Positions 8,659 to 18,622 are shown, counted from the stretch's first letter. The stretch is 64,000 bases of DNA from Beijerinckiaceae bacterium (GCA_947454485.1 CANGJJ010000007.1:86386-150385); one strand, 5' to 3'. The notes: a model not told the origin generated them from the sequence alone. Made by a program: numbers and translations.

Positions 8659-9777
8659 TCACCCGCCCTTATAGATCCGGTGATAGCGGCGGCTGAGATT
8701 GGTCAAAATCTCATAGCCGATCGTGCCAGCCCGCTCGGCCATCTCATCAACGCCCCAACGGGCGTTGAGCAGTTCGACCATAGTGCCCGGCCGCACATCC
8801 CCCGCATCGGTCACATCAAGCACGGTCAGATCCATCGAGACCCGCCCCGCAAAGGGACAGAGCTTGTCATTGACCACAGCCTCGCCACCGGCGCGCTGGT
8901 CCGTCGCCATCAGATTGCGCGGCATGCCGTCGGCATAACCAACACCGATGGTCGCAAGTTTGGTTTTCCGCTTCGCGGTCCATTGCACATTATAGCCGAC
9001 GCTCTCGCCCGCCTTGATCTCGCGGATCTGCAAAACCGGCGTGCGCAAAGTCACCACACTGCGCATCGGATTTTTGGAGCCCGGTGTCGGATTGCCGCCA
9101 TAGAGCGCATAACCGGGCCGTACGAGATCGAAGAAAGGTTGCTGCGGCAAGAAGAGCGCCGAAGAATTCGCCATGCTCGCCGCCAGAGCGGGAAAAGCAC
9201 TGCGGAGTTTTTCAAAGCGCGCGATCTGCTGATCGTTCAAACCATCTTTCGGCAATTCGGACGAGACGAAATGGCTCATCAGAAGATCAACGCGGACCGT
9301 CTGCACCATGCCAGCCAGAGACAGAAGTTCATCGACCCCAAAGCCCAAACGGTTCATGCCCGTGTCGACATGAAGTGCGGCCGGCACGCTGGCGCCAATG
9401 CCACTGCCGCTCCACAGTTGCAAATCATGCAGACTGCCCAGAACCGGCTTCAGCCCATAGGAGAGATAACTCTGCAAACGCTCAACGCCCGAGAGCAGAC
9501 CATTGAGCACATAGATCTCGGCCTCAGCGCCCGTCACCGCGCGAACACGCACACCTTCGGAGACATGGGCCACGAAGAAAATTTTGCAGCCCGCATGAAA
9601 GAGAGAGCGCGCGGCCTGTTCAGTACCAATGCCATAGGCATCGGCCTTCACCACCGCCGCGCAACGCGCCGGGGCAGAGCGCGCCGCCAGCAAACGCCAG
9701 TTGGCAACGAGCGCATCAAGATCAATGATGAGTTCGGCCTGCGCTTTGGCGCGGTCGATGGGGGCAAGTCCAGCCAC
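8659..9777 (-). CDS. alr: alanine racemase
   Basis: Alr is the PLP enzyme that interconverts L- and D-alanine, supplying D-Ala for peptidoglycan. The PLP lysine is in VVKADAYGIG (about residue 44). DTGMNRLGF and the C-terminal GVGYADGMPRNL and GRVSMDLTVLDVT blocks are present, and the 372-residue length is standard. The gene starts one base before the end of dnaB and is probably in the same operon (dnaB-alr), an arrangement usual in Rhizobiales. Confidence 0.95.
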   Translation of the reverse strand: MAGLAPIDRAKAQAELIIDLDALVANWRLLAARSAPARCAAVVKADAYGIGTEQAARSLFHAGCKIFFVAHVSEGVRVRAVTGAEAEIYVLNGLLSGVERLQSYLSYGLKPVLGSLHDLQLWSGSGIGASVPAALHVDTGMNRLGFGVDELLSLAGMVQTVRVDLLMSHFVSSELPKDGLNDQQIARFEKLRSAFPALAASMANSSALFLPQQPFFDLVRPGYALYGGNPTPGSKNPMRSVVTLRTPVLQIREIKAGESVGYNVQWTAKRKTKLATIGVGYADGMPRNLMATDQRAGGEAVVNDKLCPFAGRVSMDLTVLDVTDAGDVRPGTMVELLNARWGVDEMAERAGTIGYEILTNLSRRYHRIYKGG

Positions 9778-11283
9778 TCACATACGCTCCGGCAAAGCGT
9801 CTTCGCGCGCAAGATTGCTGAAGCGCGTGAACTCGGCCTCGAAGGCCAGCTCCACCATGCCGGTGGGACCGTGACGCTGCTTGCCGATAATGACTTCGGC
9901 CTTGCCATGCACTTTGTCCATCGCAGTCTGCCATGCGAGATGTTCTTCGGTACCAGCCGCTGGTTGCTTAGTGTTCAAATAATATTCTTCGCGATACACA
10001 AAGATCACCACGTCGGCGTCCTGCTCGATCGAGCCTGATTCACGAAGGTCAGAGAGCTGCGGGCGCTTGTCATCACGCGCTTCGACTTGGCGAGAGAGCT
10101 GGGACAGCGCCATGATCGGCACATTGAGTTCTTTGGCGAGCGCTTTGAGACCGGTGGTGATCTCCGTCAATTCTTGCACGCGGTTATCGCCCTTGGATTT
10201 CGAACCCGACAAGAGCTGCAAATAGTCGACCACCAGAAGATCAAGCCCGCGCTGGCGCTTCAAGCGGCGCGCACGCGCGGTCAATTGGGCGATGGAGATA
10301 CCGCCCGTATGATCGACGAAAAAGGGAATCGACTGCATTTCGCGCGCAGCTTCCGAGATGCGCTGAAACTCTTGGTCGGTGATATCGCCACGGCGGATTT
10401 TGTAAGAGGGCACGGTCGACTGTTCGGCGATGATACGAGTCGCCAATTGTTCGGACGACATTTCGAGCGAGAAGAAGCCGACGATGCCGCCATTGACGGT
10501 TTCCAGTTTTCCGTCCGGCTTCATTTTCGATTCATAGGCGCGCGCAATGTTGAAAGCGATATTGGTGGCGAGCGCCGTCTTGCCCATGCCGGGACGACCC
10601 GCGACGATGATCAAGTCGGACTGCTGCAAGCCGCCCATCTTGTGATCAAGATCGCTCATGCCAGTGGAGACACCCGAGAGCTTACCCTCGCGCTCATAGG
10701 CCTTGGCCGCCATATCGAGCGCATTGGTGAGGGCCTGCGAGAAGGCATGGAAGCCGCCCTCATAGCGACCCTGTTCGGCGATCTCATAGAGGCGGCGTTC
10801 GGCCTCTTCGATTTGCTCGCGCGGCGACAAATCAACCGGCGCATCAAAAGCAGTGTTCACCACATCTTCGCCGATGGTGATCAGACGGCGGCGGGTGGCC
10901 AGATCATAAATCGCGCGGCCATAATCTTCCGCATTGATGATGGTGGTGGCCTCTGCGGCCAAGCGCGCCAGATATTGCGGCACGGTGATGCCACCCAAAT
11001 CATGGTCGCCCAAAAATGTTTTGAGCGTCACGGGGGTTGCGACTTTGCCCGCGCGGATCAGCTGCGCGCTCACTTCGAAGATGCGCCGATGCAGCTCTTC
11101 GGAAAAATGATCGGGATGCAGAAAATCCGACACGCGATCGAACGCATCATTGTTGACGAGGATCGCGCCCAGCAGCGCTTGTTCCGCCTCAATGTTGTGA
11201 GGGGGAATGCGATAGGCGGGGGCCTGCGGCTGTGATGTCGACACAAGGCCAAACCGGCCTGCTAGCTCTTCAACCTCTGCCAT
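9778..11283 (-). CDS. dnaB: replicative DNA helicase DnaB
   Basis: DnaB is the hexameric 5'-3' helicase at the replication fork. The ORF track begins at a TTG at 11340. The ATG at 11283 (MAEVEELAGRF) has a GAG-containing ribosome site and gives 501 residues, closer to family length. The N-terminal domain contains PPHNIEAEQALLGAIL. The RecA-like motor has Walker A GRPGMGKTA, the DLLVVDYLQLL Walker B, and LSQLSRQVEARDDKRPQLSDLRESGSIEQDADVV. It is followed immediately by alr. No intein is seen. Confidence 0.95.
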   Translation of the reverse strand: MAEVEELAGRFGLVSTSQPQAPAYRIPPHNIEAEQALLGAILVNNDAFDRVSDFLHPDHFSEELHRRIFEVSAQLIRAGKVATPVTLKTFLGDHDLGGITVPQYLARLAAEATTIINAEDYGRAIYDLATRRRLITIGEDVVNTAFDAPVDLSPREQIEEAERRLYEIAEQGRYEGGFHAFSQALTNALDMAAKAYEREGKLSGVSTGMSDLDHKMGGLQQSDLIIVAGRPGMGKTALATNIAFNIARAYESKMKPDGKLETVNGGIVGFFSLEMSSEQLATRIIAEQSTVPSYKIRRGDITDQEFQRISEAAREMQSIPFFVDHTGGISIAQLTARARRLKRQRGLDLLVVDYLQLLSGSKSKGDNRVQELTEITTGLKALAKELNVPIMALSQLSRQVEARDDKRPQLSDLRESGSIEQDADVVIFVYREEYYLNTKQPAAGTEEHLAWQTAMDKVHGKAEVIIGKQRHGPTGMVELAFEAEFTRFSNLAREDALPERM

Positions 11284-11462
11284 GATCTCGCTGACGAATA
11301 GAGTTTCTGGAACGCGGTCGCGGGCGATGATCCTAAACAATCACAGCCCCCACCGCCAAGGCTTGTGACATGCCAAGCCCTTGAGGGTGAGAGGGGCTTC
11401 GAGCTTACGCACGCGATCCACAGGGCTGAATTTATAAAAATCGCCAGCTTGACTTTGGACGC

Positions 11463-11492
11463 AAAAGAAAACGCCCGGGACGGACCCGGGCG
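11463..11492 (-). terminator. rho-independent terminator of the rpsF-rplI operon
   Basis: Read on the minus strand, an 8-bp GC stem (GCCCGGG arms) with a 5-base loop is followed by TTTTCTTTTG, about 30 bases after the rplI stop. This separates the ribosomal operon from dnaB. Confidence 0.8.
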
Positions 11493-11521
11493 CTTCCAAT
11501 ATGCGGGCTTGGAGGCAGCGA

Positions 11522-12082
11522 TTAGTCTTCGCCGCCAGCCTCGGCCAGAGCTGCGCCGATCTCGAGGCCCAGATCGTCCATCGAGGTCTCTTCGCGGGTG
11601 GAGAGCTCTTCGCCACGTGCCTGACGCTCGGCCTCTTCGGGCGAACGGGCCACGTTGATCGAGATCTTGGCATCGACTTCAGGATGCAGATGGATCGGGA
11701 TCTGATGCAGGCCGAGGGTCTTGATCGGGGTGAACAGAGCCACCTGATCGCGCGAGATGTTGAAGCCGCCAGCGGTGATGGCCTCGGCGATGTCGCGGGT
11801 CGAGACGGAGCCGTAGAGCTGGCCGGTCTCGCCAGCCTGACGAACCATCACGAAGGTCTTGCCGTCGAGCTTCTCGGCGACCTTGGCGGCCTCGTTCTTC
11901 TGCTCGAGGTTGCGGGCCTCAAGCTGGGCGCGCTGGGCTTCGAAATGCTTCTTGTTGGCAGCATTGGCGCGCAGAGCCTTGCCCATGGGCAGAAGGAAGT
12001 TACGAGCATAGCCGTCCTTGACGCGGACGACTTCGCCCATCTGGCCGAGCTTGGGGACGCGTTGAAGCAGAATGACTTCCAT
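11522..12082 (-). CDS. rplI: 50S ribosomal protein bL9
   Basis: bL9 binds 23S rRNA near the L1 stalk and affects frame maintenance. The N-terminal signature [36 protein letters not shown] is complete, followed by the long connecting helix and the C-terminal domain. At 186 residues it is longer than E. coli bL9 (149) because of an acidic C-terminal extension ([24 protein letters not shown]), common in alphaproteobacteria. It is the last gene of the rpsF operon, 12 bases after the DUF2232 gene. Confidence 0.97.
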   Translation of the reverse strand: MEVILLQRVPKLGQMGEVVRVKDGYARNFLLPMGKALRANAANKKHFEAQRAQLEARNLEQKNEAAKVAEKLDGKTFVMVRQAGETGQLYGSVSTRDIAEAITAGGFNISRDQVALFTPIKTLGLHQIPIHLHPEVDAKISINVARSPEEAERQARGEELSTREETSMDDLGLEIGAALAEAGGED

Positions 12083-12094
12083 TGTGGTTCTCCT

Positions 12095-13024
12095 TTAGAG
12101 CTGATCGTTGGTGTTGGTGGGAGGCAGTTTCGGACGCGCCAGCAACCGCAGCTGCTCGGCAACACCCACCCCCACCAGCACGAAAAGTGGCAGGGGGAAG
12201 AGGATCAGGATCAGGCCATACAGAAGACCCAAAAGGCCCCCGCGCATGGGACGATCCCGCGTGATGCGATGCAGGCTCGCAAGACCCTGCAACATGAAAG
12301 CGGTGCCAATGGCGACCGCCGCCACCGAGCCCAGAAGGCGCGGCAAACCAGGAGCGATGCAGACAAAGAGCGCCAGCGCGAAGGCCACCAAGGCCGCCTG
12401 CGGCAGGACTGTGCTGCTGGGAATATCGGGTAAGTCACCGTGAAACAGGCCGGAAATACGCACGACCTTCATCGCGAAGAAGAGGTTCAAGGCCATGGCC
12501 AGAACGCTCCAAAAGGCCATGATTGCTGGAATGCTGGAAACGACAATCTCTGCAATATCAGAAGGTTCGTCGAATCCCTTCATCCCCTTTAGCGCATCCT
12601 TCACAAGTTCGGTGATGTCGCGCGCAGCCACATCGAAGCTGCCATAGGTGAAGCTAGCCACCCCAATCATGCCAAAGACCGCCACAATGGCGATCGCGCA
12701 GATGGTGGCGAGCAAAGTGCCGGGGGCCAGCGGATCTTCAACAATGAAGACGCGGCGCGTCACGGCAGCCAGGATCAGCGCGGGGATGGCGGAAGAGAGC
12801 AGAAAGGCGAGTGCCAGAGCGGGCTGGAAGAAGGCGCAGACTGCTGCCGCGATCATCGCGGTCAACAGGCCAAAGCGAGCGCCAAAGCCCATGGCCACAA
12901 TCATCAGGGGGAGCGGAGCCAGCATGCTCAGCCACATGCCCAGCACTGAACCCTTCACCGGCAGGATGAAGAGCAGGCCGGAGCCGAGACCGGCTCCCAG
13001 AGCAAAGAGGAGTGACTGAACCAT
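12095..13024 (-). CDS. DUF2232 multipass membrane protein
   Basis: This is a hydrophobic protein of about 309 residues with roughly seven to eight predicted membrane segments, of the DUF2232 (YybS-like) family often encoded between rpsR and rplI. The ORF track starts at 13090, but the extra 22 residues are polar. The first membrane segment begins at MVQSLLFALGAGLGSG, so I prefer the ATG at 13024. Its function is not established. Position inside a ribosomal operon is conserved in alphaproteobacteria but does not prove a ribosomal role. Confidence 0.78.
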   Translation of the reverse strand: MVQSLLFALGAGLGSGLLFILPVKGSVLGMWLSMLAPLPLMIVAMGFGARFGLLTAMIAAAVCAFFQPALALAFLLSSAIPALILAAVTRRVFIVEDPLAPGTLLATICAIAIVAVFGMIGVASFTYGSFDVAARDITELVKDALKGMKGFDEPSDIAEIVVSSIPAIMAFWSVLAMALNLFFAMKVVRISGLFHGDLPDIPSSTVLPQAALVAFALALFVCIAPGLPRLLGSVAAVAIGTAFMLQGLASLHRITRDRPMRGGLLGLLYGLILILFPLPLFVLVGVGVAEQLRLLARPKLPPTNTNDQL

Positions 13025-13107
13025 GTACCGTGCTGTCCCGCGTGAAGCGGTTAGAGAGGGATCGCGTCCCACCCAACCAGCCCCGCTCATGCGAGGCCGA
13101 GGAAGAG

Positions 13108-13137
13108 GCCTCCCCGGGCAGAACCCGGAGAGGCAAA
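13108..13137 (-). promoter_or_regulatory. hairpin between rpsR and DUF2232 gene
   Basis: CTCCCCGGG and CCCGGAGAG form an 8 of 9 bp stem with a 5-base loop just after the rpsR stop. There is no T-run in the minus direction, so an RNA-stability or attenuation element inside the operon is more likely than a full terminator. Confidence 0.35.
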
Positions 13138-13141
13138 GATC

Positions 13142-13381
13142 TTAGCGGATGACGTAAGGCAGCAGGCCCAGGAAGCGGGCGCGCTTGATCGCCTGGCCCA
13201 GTTCGCGCTGCTTCTTGGCGGAAACCGCCGTGATGCGCGAGGGGACAATCTTGCCACGCTCAGAGATGTAGCGCGACAGGAGGCGAACGTCCTTGTAGTC
13301 GATCTTCGGTGCACTCGGACCCGTGAAAGGGCAGGTCTTGCGGCGACGGAAGAAGGGGCGGCGTGCAGCAGTAGCGCTCAT
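13142..13381 (-). CDS. rpsR: 30S ribosomal protein bS18
   Basis: bS18 pairs with bS6 on the 30S platform. The 79-residue protein has the [13 protein letters not shown] opening and the family core [51 protein letters not shown]. It starts at the last base of the rpsF stop region, so rpsF and rpsR are tightly coupled. Confidence 0.98.
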   Translation of the reverse strand: MSATAARRPFFRRRKTCPFTGPSAPKIDYKDVRLLSRYISERGKIVPSRITAVSAKKQRELGQAIKRARFLGLLPYVIR

Positions 13382-13824
13382 TAGAACTGGCCTCCTTCAA
13401 CGGCACCATCTTCACGGGGGCGGCGGGGACGGTCGGGACGCGGGCCACGACGATCACCACGGTCGCCGCGATCACCACGATCGCCACGCTCATCGCCATC
13501 GTCACGCTTGCGCATCATGGCCGAGGGGCCGTCTTCGTGCTCTTCAACACGCAGGGTGATGACGCGAAGAATGTCTTCGCTGATGCTCATCTGGCGTTCC
13601 ATCTCGGTGATGGCTGCCGGAGGGGCATCAATGTTCATGAGAGTGAAGTGAGCCTTGCGGTTCTTCTTGATCCGGTAGGCGAGCGACTTCACGCCCCAAT
13701 ATTCGATCTTGCCGATCTTGCCGCCATTCTGTTCGATGACAGCCTTGAATTGCTCCGTCATGGTCTCGACCTGCTGGGCCGTGACGTCCTGACGAGCAAG
13801 ATAGATGTGCTCATAGAGAGCCAT
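13381..13824 (-). CDS. rpsF: 30S ribosomal protein bS6 with Arg/Asp-rich tail
   Basis: bS6 binds bS18 and the central domain of 16S rRNA. The ORF track begins at 13947. The family start is [14 protein letters not shown], which fits the ATG at 13824 preceded by AGAGAAAGG, giving 147 residues. After the ~100-residue core there is a low-complexity tail built from GDR triplets ([15 protein letters not shown]) and then Pro/Arg. The tail is encoded by an imperfect 9-bp tandem repeat. Such tails occur in alphaproteobacterial bS6. Confidence 0.96.
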   Translation of the reverse strand: MALYEHIYLARQDVTAQQVETMTEQFKAVIEQNGGKIGKIEYWGVKSLAYRIKKNRKAHFTLMNIDAPPAAITEMERQMSISEDILRVITLRVEEHEDGPSAMMRKRDDGDERGDRGDRGDRGDRRGPRPDRPRRPREDGAVEGGQF

Positions 13825-14135
13825 GATCTGCCTTTCTCTGCTACGTTGAGCCTCGGCGCGGAGCCCTTCGAGCCCGGAGAAAGGCCCGACGGAAACACAA
13901 TCGAAGGCGGAGACACCGGAAGACGGATCAGATGATCCTGCGGGCAAGAGCCCGCCTCCCGTTCAGCCTCCGGCCGAAGCTATGGCCGCGTTTCTACACA
14001 TTTCCCGGCCAGATGCAACCGTCCCCGCCCCTGCCCACTGTCACCAGCCCCTCTTGGCCCTACCATTGCCACATCCGCTCCGTTATAAGACCCCCGAGTC
14101 GCCGCGGCGAAGCGTGCGGCAGATGAGGCCCCCGA
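13825..14135 (-). promoter_or_regulatory. divergent rpsF/cvpA intergenic region with candidate rpsF leader
   Basis: These 311 bases separate rpsF (-) from cvpA (+) and must hold promoters for both. The sequence is GC-rich with a perfect GCGGGC-AAGA-GCCCGC hairpin at 13940-13955, about 115 bases upstream of rpsF. Other bacteria have a bS6:bS18-binding leader here. I cannot match that motif with confidence and see no gene. Confidence 0.35.
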
Positions 14136-14810
14136 ATGCCCTCCTATCTCGATCTTGGACTGATCGTTGTTGTGCTTGTGTCAGCTCTGCTGGCCATGTT
14201 GCGCGGCTTTACCCGAGAAATTCTGGCCATCGGCTCATGGATTGCCGCTGCAGCGGCGGCCTATGCCTTCCACCCCATGGGCCTTCCCTTGGTGAAGCCC
14301 TATATCGCCAAGGACAGTATCGCGCTGGCCGTCACGGTCGCGGCGATCTTTCTGCTGACGCTGATCATCGTCTCGCTGATCACCGTGCGGATCTCAGACA
14401 TCATCCTTGATTCCAAGATTGGCGCACTCGACCGCTCGCTGGGCTTTGTGTTCGGCGCTGGTCGCGGCTTTCTTCTGTGCACGATTGCTTTCGTCTTCTT
14501 CGCCTTCCTCGTCCCCGAGAAATCCTATCCGACCTGGGTGCAGGATTCGAAGACGCGGCCCTTGCTGGAGGCGACCGGCAGCTCTCTGCAAGCCATGCTG
14601 CCTGACAATCTCGACCAGTCGCTGTCCAAGATGCTCAAGCGTGATCCCAAGGCTGGCAATGACGAGCCGCCTGCCGAGACCGAAGAGCGCCCCAGCGCAC
14701 CGGCACGCCCCACCCAACAGCGAAGCCAGGCACCCGCAGGACGTCCTGACAATTCGCCGCAGAGCATTGATGCCCTCTTGAATGGGCAGGCCTCTGGAAC
14801 AAGGCGTTAA
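14136..14810 (+). CDS. cvpA: CvpA family membrane protein
   Basis: CvpA-family inner-membrane proteins are linked to envelope integrity and colicin V production and are usually encoded next to purF, as here. The 224-residue protein opens YLDLGLIVVVLVSALLAMLRGFTREILAIGSWI, the family signature. It has four membrane segments within the first ~130 residues (SKIGALDRSLGFVFGAGRGFLLC). A cytoplasmic, disordered Pro/Glu/Gln C-terminus follows. Molecular function is not known. Confidence 0.9.
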   Translation: MPSYLDLGLIVVVLVSALLAMLRGFTREILAIGSWIAAAAAAYAFHPMGLPLVKPYIAKDSIALAVTVAAIFLLTLIIVSLITVRISDIILDSKIGALDRSLGFVFGAGRGFLLCTIAFVFFAFLVPEKSYPTWVQDSKTRPLLEATGSSLQAMLPDNLDQSLSKMLKRDPKAGNDEPPAETEERPSAPARPTQQRSQAPAGRPDNSPQSIDALLNGQASGTRR

Positions 14811-14920
14811 TAAAGCGTATAGAGCCCTGACAACCTTTGTTCGACGCATTATGTGTGAAGCGTTCGCAGCGACTCAGCGCGACACGCTAGCCAATGTCGG
14901 GACTAGCTAGAGGACTTGCG

Positions 14921-16438
14921 ATGATCCACTCCAATCGCCCTGCCCCGCGTCCTGACGAGCTCAGCGAAACCTTTGCGCCTGAACCCGAAGACCTCATCGA
15001 TCTCGACGCTGACCGCCTTCGTGAAGAATGCGGTGTCTTTGGCATCTTCGGTCATCCTGATGCAGCCGCCATTACGGCGCTTGGTCTTCATGCGCTCCAA
15101 CACCGCGGCCAAGAGGCTGCCGGCATCGTCGCCTTCGATGGCAAGCGCTTCAGCTCGGAACGCCGCCTCGGCCTCGTGGGCGATCACTTCTCCAAGCAGA
15201 GCACGATCGAGCGTCTGCCCGGCAATGCGGCCATCGGCCATGTGCGCTATTCAACCACCGGCGAGACGATCCTGCGCAATGTGCAGCCGCTCTTTGCCGA
15301 GCTCGACAGCGGTGGTTTTGCAGTTGCCCATAACGGCAATCTCACCAATGGCATTTCGCTGCGCCGCGAATTGATCAAGCAAGGTGCGATCTATCAGTCC
15401 ACCTCCGACACTGAAGTGATCTTGCATCTGGTGGCGCGCAGCCGTCGCGGTCGCATCCTCGACCGTTTCATCGAAGGTCTGCGACAGCTCGAAGGTGCTT
15501 ATTCGCTCGTTGCGGTCACCAACAAGAAACTGATCGGCGTGCGCGATCCGCTGGGCATTCGCCCGCTCGTTCTGGGCGAGCTTGATGGCCATTATATTTT
15601 CGCCTCCGAGACTTGCGCCCTCGACATCATCGGCGCGCGCTTCATTCGCGATGTTGAGAATGGCGAAGTGGTGGTGATCTCCGAAAGCGGGATCGAGTCG
15701 CACAAGCCCTTCCCGCCCCAACCGATGCGCCCCTGCATCTTCGAATATATCTATTTCGCCCGTCCCGATTCCATCGTCCATGGCCGCCCGGTCTATGACG
15801 TGCGCAAAAAAATGGGCGCACAATTGGCGCTGGAATCTGGCGTCGATGCTGATGTCATTGTGCCCGTGCCGGACTCTGGTGTTCCAGCTGCGATTGGCTA
15901 TGCAGCGCAGAGCGGCATTCCCTTCGAGCTTGGCATCATCCGCAATCACTATGTCGGGCGCACCTTCATTCAGCCCACACAATCAATCCGTGAATTGGGC
16001 GTGCGCCTGAAGCACAGCGCCAATCGCTCGGTCGTCAAGAACAAGCGCATCGTCCTCATTGACGATTCCATTGTGCGCGGCACGACCTCTGTGAAGATCG
16101 TACAGATGATGCGCGATGCTGGTGCCAAGGAGGTGCATTTCCGCATCTCCTCACCGCCCATCACCCATCCCGATTATTACGGCATCGACACGCCCAGCCG
16201 CGAGAAGCTTCTGGCCGCCACTCATTCGCTCGAAGAGATGCGCCGCTATATCGGCTGTGACTCACTCGCCTTCTTGTCGGTGGACGGTATTTACAAGGCC
16301 ATGGGTGAGACCGAGCGCAATGCTGCGCGTCCGCAATTCACCGACCATTGCTTCACCGGCGACTATCCCACCACGCTCACCGATATTTCGGGCGAGAATG
16401 CGCGCAGCCAGCTTTCGCTGCTCGCTGAGACGGCATAA
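14921..16438 (+). CDS. purF: amidophosphoribosyltransferase
   Basis: PurF makes phosphoribosylamine from PRPP and glutamine, the first step of purine synthesis. The ORF track starts at 14894; the ATG at 14921 has AGAGGA at good spacing and gives 505 residues. The mature N-terminus should be Cys in EECGVFGIFGHPD after propeptide removal. The glutaminase domain covers about residues 25-260, and the PRPP-binding loop is RIVLIDDSIVRGTTS. It lies between cvpA and an SDR gene, the common alphaproteobacterial order. No purine riboswitch is recognisable upstream. Confidence 0.96.
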   Translation: MIHSNRPAPRPDELSETFAPEPEDLIDLDADRLREECGVFGIFGHPDAAAITALGLHALQHRGQEAAGIVAFDGKRFSSERRLGLVGDHFSKQSTIERLPGNAAIGHVRYSTTGETILRNVQPLFAELDSGGFAVAHNGNLTNGISLRRELIKQGAIYQSTSDTEVILHLVARSRRGRILDRFIEGLRQLEGAYSLVAVTNKKLIGVRDPLGIRPLVLGELDGHYIFASETCALDIIGARFIRDVENGEVVVISESGIESHKPFPPQPMRPCIFEYIYFARPDSIVHGRPVYDVRKKMGAQLALESGVDADVIVPVPDSGVPAAIGYAAQSGIPFELGIIRNHYVGRTFIQPTQSIRELGVRLKHSANRSVVKNKRIVLIDDSIVRGTTSVKIVQMMRDAGAKEVHFRISSPPITHPDYYGIDTPSREKLLAATHSLEEMRRYIGCDSLAFLSVDGIYKAMGETERNAARPQFTDHCFTGDYPTTLTDISGENARSQLSLLAETA

Positions 16439-16447
16439 GCCAAGCAC

Positions 16448-17197
16448 ATGGCAAAGTCTCTCGAAGGTCGCATCGCAGTTGTCACCGGCGCATCGCGCGG
16501 CATTGGCCGTGCCGTCGCGCTCGAACTTGCACGCGAAGGCGCGCATGTCGTCGCGCTCGCCCGCACACAAGGTGCACTGGAAGAGCTTGACGACGAGATC
16601 CGCGCATCGGGCGGCGAGGCGACACTCGCTCCTTGCGACTTAAAAGATTTTGATGCGCTCGACCGTTTGGGCGGCGCGATTTATGAACGCTGGAAGAAGC
16701 TCGACATTGTCATCGGCAATGCAGGCATTCTGGGTCCCATCACGCCGCTCGCCCATGTTGATCCGCCGAACTGGGACAATGTGCTCGCGATTAATGTGAC
16801 CGCAAATTATCGCCTCATCCGCTCGCTGGATCCTTTGCTGCGCGCCTCTGATGCGGGCCGCGCGATTTTCATCACATCGGGTGCTGGCAACAAGGCCGTG
16901 CTGAGCGCCTATCGCGGTCCCTATGCGGTCTCCAAAGCTGCGCTGGATGCGATTGCGCGCACCTATGCGGCCGAGACCGCCAATACATCGCCTGTGAAAG
17001 TCATGCTCTCCAATCCCGGCCCGCTGCGCACCAAGATGCGCGCGGCTGTGATGCCGGGTGAAGATCCGATGACGCTGCCCACACCCGAAGACTATGCGCC
17101 CAAGATCGTGCGCATGTGCCGTCCTGATTGGGATGTGACGGGCAAGCTCTACGACTTCCCCTCAGACAGTATCAAGAGCTTCCAAGGGCCAGCCTGA
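16448..17197 (+). CDS. short-chain dehydrogenase/reductase downstream of purF
   Basis: This classical SDR of 249 residues has TGASRGIG at the cofactor site, NAG in the centre, the catalytic ITSGAGN serine and YAVSKAALD Tyr/Lys pair. The C-terminus mentions no membrane or lipid feature. It starts nine bases after purF, so it is probably co-transcribed, and the same neighbour pair is seen in other Rhizobiales. Its substrate is unknown; a YciK-like role is possible. It converges on der with adjoining stop codons. Confidence 0.85.
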   Translation: MAKSLEGRIAVVTGASRGIGRAVALELAREGAHVVALARTQGALEELDDEIRASGGEATLAPCDLKDFDALDRLGGAIYERWKKLDIVIGNAGILGPITPLAHVDPPNWDNVLAINVTANYRLIRSLDPLLRASDAGRAIFITSGAGNKAVLSAYRGPYAVSKAALDAIARTYAAETANTSPVKVMLSNPGPLRTKMRAAVMPGEDPMTLPTPEDYAPKIVRMCRPDWDVTGKLYDFPSDSIKSFQGPA

Positions 17198-18622
17198 TCA
17201 GTAGATCTTGCGGCCGCCCTTATCGAAGGGGTTCTTGGAATTGCGCTTGGAGATGCGGATCGGCACGCCCTTCAAACCAAAGGTCTCACGCAGACCATTG
17301 ATGAGGAAGCGTTCATAGCTCGTAGGCAAAGCATCGAGCTGATTGCCGAACATCACAAAATGCGGCGGGCGCGCTTTGGGCTGCGTCATATAGCGAATTT
17401 TGATGCGCCAACCCGACACAGCAGGCGGCGGCGTCTTTTCGATAACAGGCGCCAACCAACGATTGAGACGGCCCGTCGAAATGCGGATGTTCCAGGTCTC
17501 GTGAACTTTGAGAATGGCATCCATCAATTTTTCAACACCGCGACCGGTCAAACCTGACACAGGCACAACAGGTGTGCCTCTGACTTGCGGCAAGAGACGA
17601 TCGGCCTCTTCGCGCAGCTCTTTCAAGCGCAGATCCTGATTGGGCACCAGATCCCATTTGTTCAACCCGATCACAAGGCCACGGCCTTCGCGCGCGACAA
17701 TGTCGACAATGGTCAGGTCCTGCTTCTCAAAGGGGATCGTTGCATCAAGCAATACAACAACCACTTCGGCAAAACGAACAGCGCGCAAAGCATCCGCTGC
17801 AGCAAGCTTCTCGAGCTTGCCCTGCACATTGGCGCGCTTGCGCAGACCCGCCGTGTCAAACATCTTCATCTTGCGTTCGCTGCCATCGCGCAGCGTCCAC
17901 TGGAATTCGACGGCGATACTGTCGCGCGTAATGCCAGCCTCGGGGCCGGTCAGCAAACGGTCAGCGCCAAGGATGCGATTGAGCAAGGTTGATTTGCCAG
18001 CATTGGGACGACCCACAACCGCCACACGCAGCGGCTTGCTGATATCAAGCTCGGTGCCATCTTCCTCTTCATCAAAGACGGGGCGCTCACCCTCTTCTTC
18101 TTCGATCTCGGCAGGCAGCGCTGTCTCTTCAGGCAGAGCCTCGCGCAGCGCATCATAAATTTCGTTGATGCCCTCGCCATGTTCGGCTGACAGAGGAATG
18201 GGCGTGCCAAGGCCAAGCGTATAGGCCTCGATGGCACCTGCATCGCCCTGTTTGCCTTCAGCCTTGTTGGCCAGAAGCATGATGGGCTTGCCAGAGCGGC
18301 GCACGAGCTGGGCGAAATAACGATCGGTCGGCACAATGCCAATGCGCGCATCGATCATGAAGAAGATCGCATCGGCTTGATCAATGGCGGCTTCTGTTTG
18401 CGCGCGCATACGGCCAGAGAGCGAGGCTTGATCGCCCTCCTCAAGGCCCGCCGTGTCGATGACGGTGAAATTGAGATCGGCAATGCGCGCCTCGCCCTCG
18501 CGACGATCACGCGTCACGCCGGGCTGATCATCCACCAGCGCGAGCTTCTTGCCGACGAGCCTGTTGAACAGGGTCGACTTGCCCACATTGGGACGACCGA
18601 TAATGGCAACGGTGAAAGTCAT
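17198..18622 (-). CDS. der: ribosome-assembly GTPase Der (EngA)
   Basis: Der has two tandem GTPase domains and a KH-like C-terminus and acts in 50S assembly. P-loops are [12 protein letters not shown] near residue 8 and [12 protein letters not shown] near residue 210. The second G4 motif is NKWD. The first is NKAE, a variant seen in alphaproteobacterial Der. The basic C-terminal end [10 protein letters not shown] is typical. Length is 474 residues. It follows the YfgM-like gene by 32 bases and is likely in the same operon, like the yfgM-bamB-der group. Confidence 0.96.
   Translation of the reverse strand: MTFTVAIIGRPNVGKSTLFNRLVGKKLALVDDQPGVTRDRREGEARIADLNFTVIDTAGLEEGDQASLSGRMRAQTEAAIDQADAIFFMIDARIGIVPTDRYFAQLVRRSGKPIMLLANKAEGKQGDAGAIEAYTLGLGTPIPLSAEHGEGINEIYDALREALPEETALPAEIEEEEGERPVFDEEEDGTELDISKPLRVAVVGRPNAGKSTLLNRILGADRLLTGPEAGITRDSIAVEFQWTLRDGSERKMKMFDTAGLRKRANVQGKLEKLAAADALRAVRFAEVVVVLLDATIPFEKQDLTIVDIVAREGRGLVIGLNKWDLVPNQDLRLKELREEADRLLPQVRGTPVVPVSGLTGRGVEKLMDAILKVHETWNIRISTGRLNRWLAPVIEKTPPPAVSGWRIKIRYMTQPKARPPHFVMFGNQLDALPTSYERFLINGLRETFGLKGVPIRISKRNSKNPFDKGGRKIY

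Noticed and set aside
8644-10038. 464-aa plus-strand ORF
   Set aside because: It is antisense to alr and dnaB, both identified by catalytic motifs. The ORF arises from GC-rich codon bias.
10087-11235. 382-aa plus-strand ORF
   Set aside because: It is an antisense shadow of dnaB with no motif of its own.
13430-13500. CRISPR-like or minisatellite repeat in rpsF
   Set aside because: The repeats are in-frame codons for the GDR tail of bS6, not spaced repeats.
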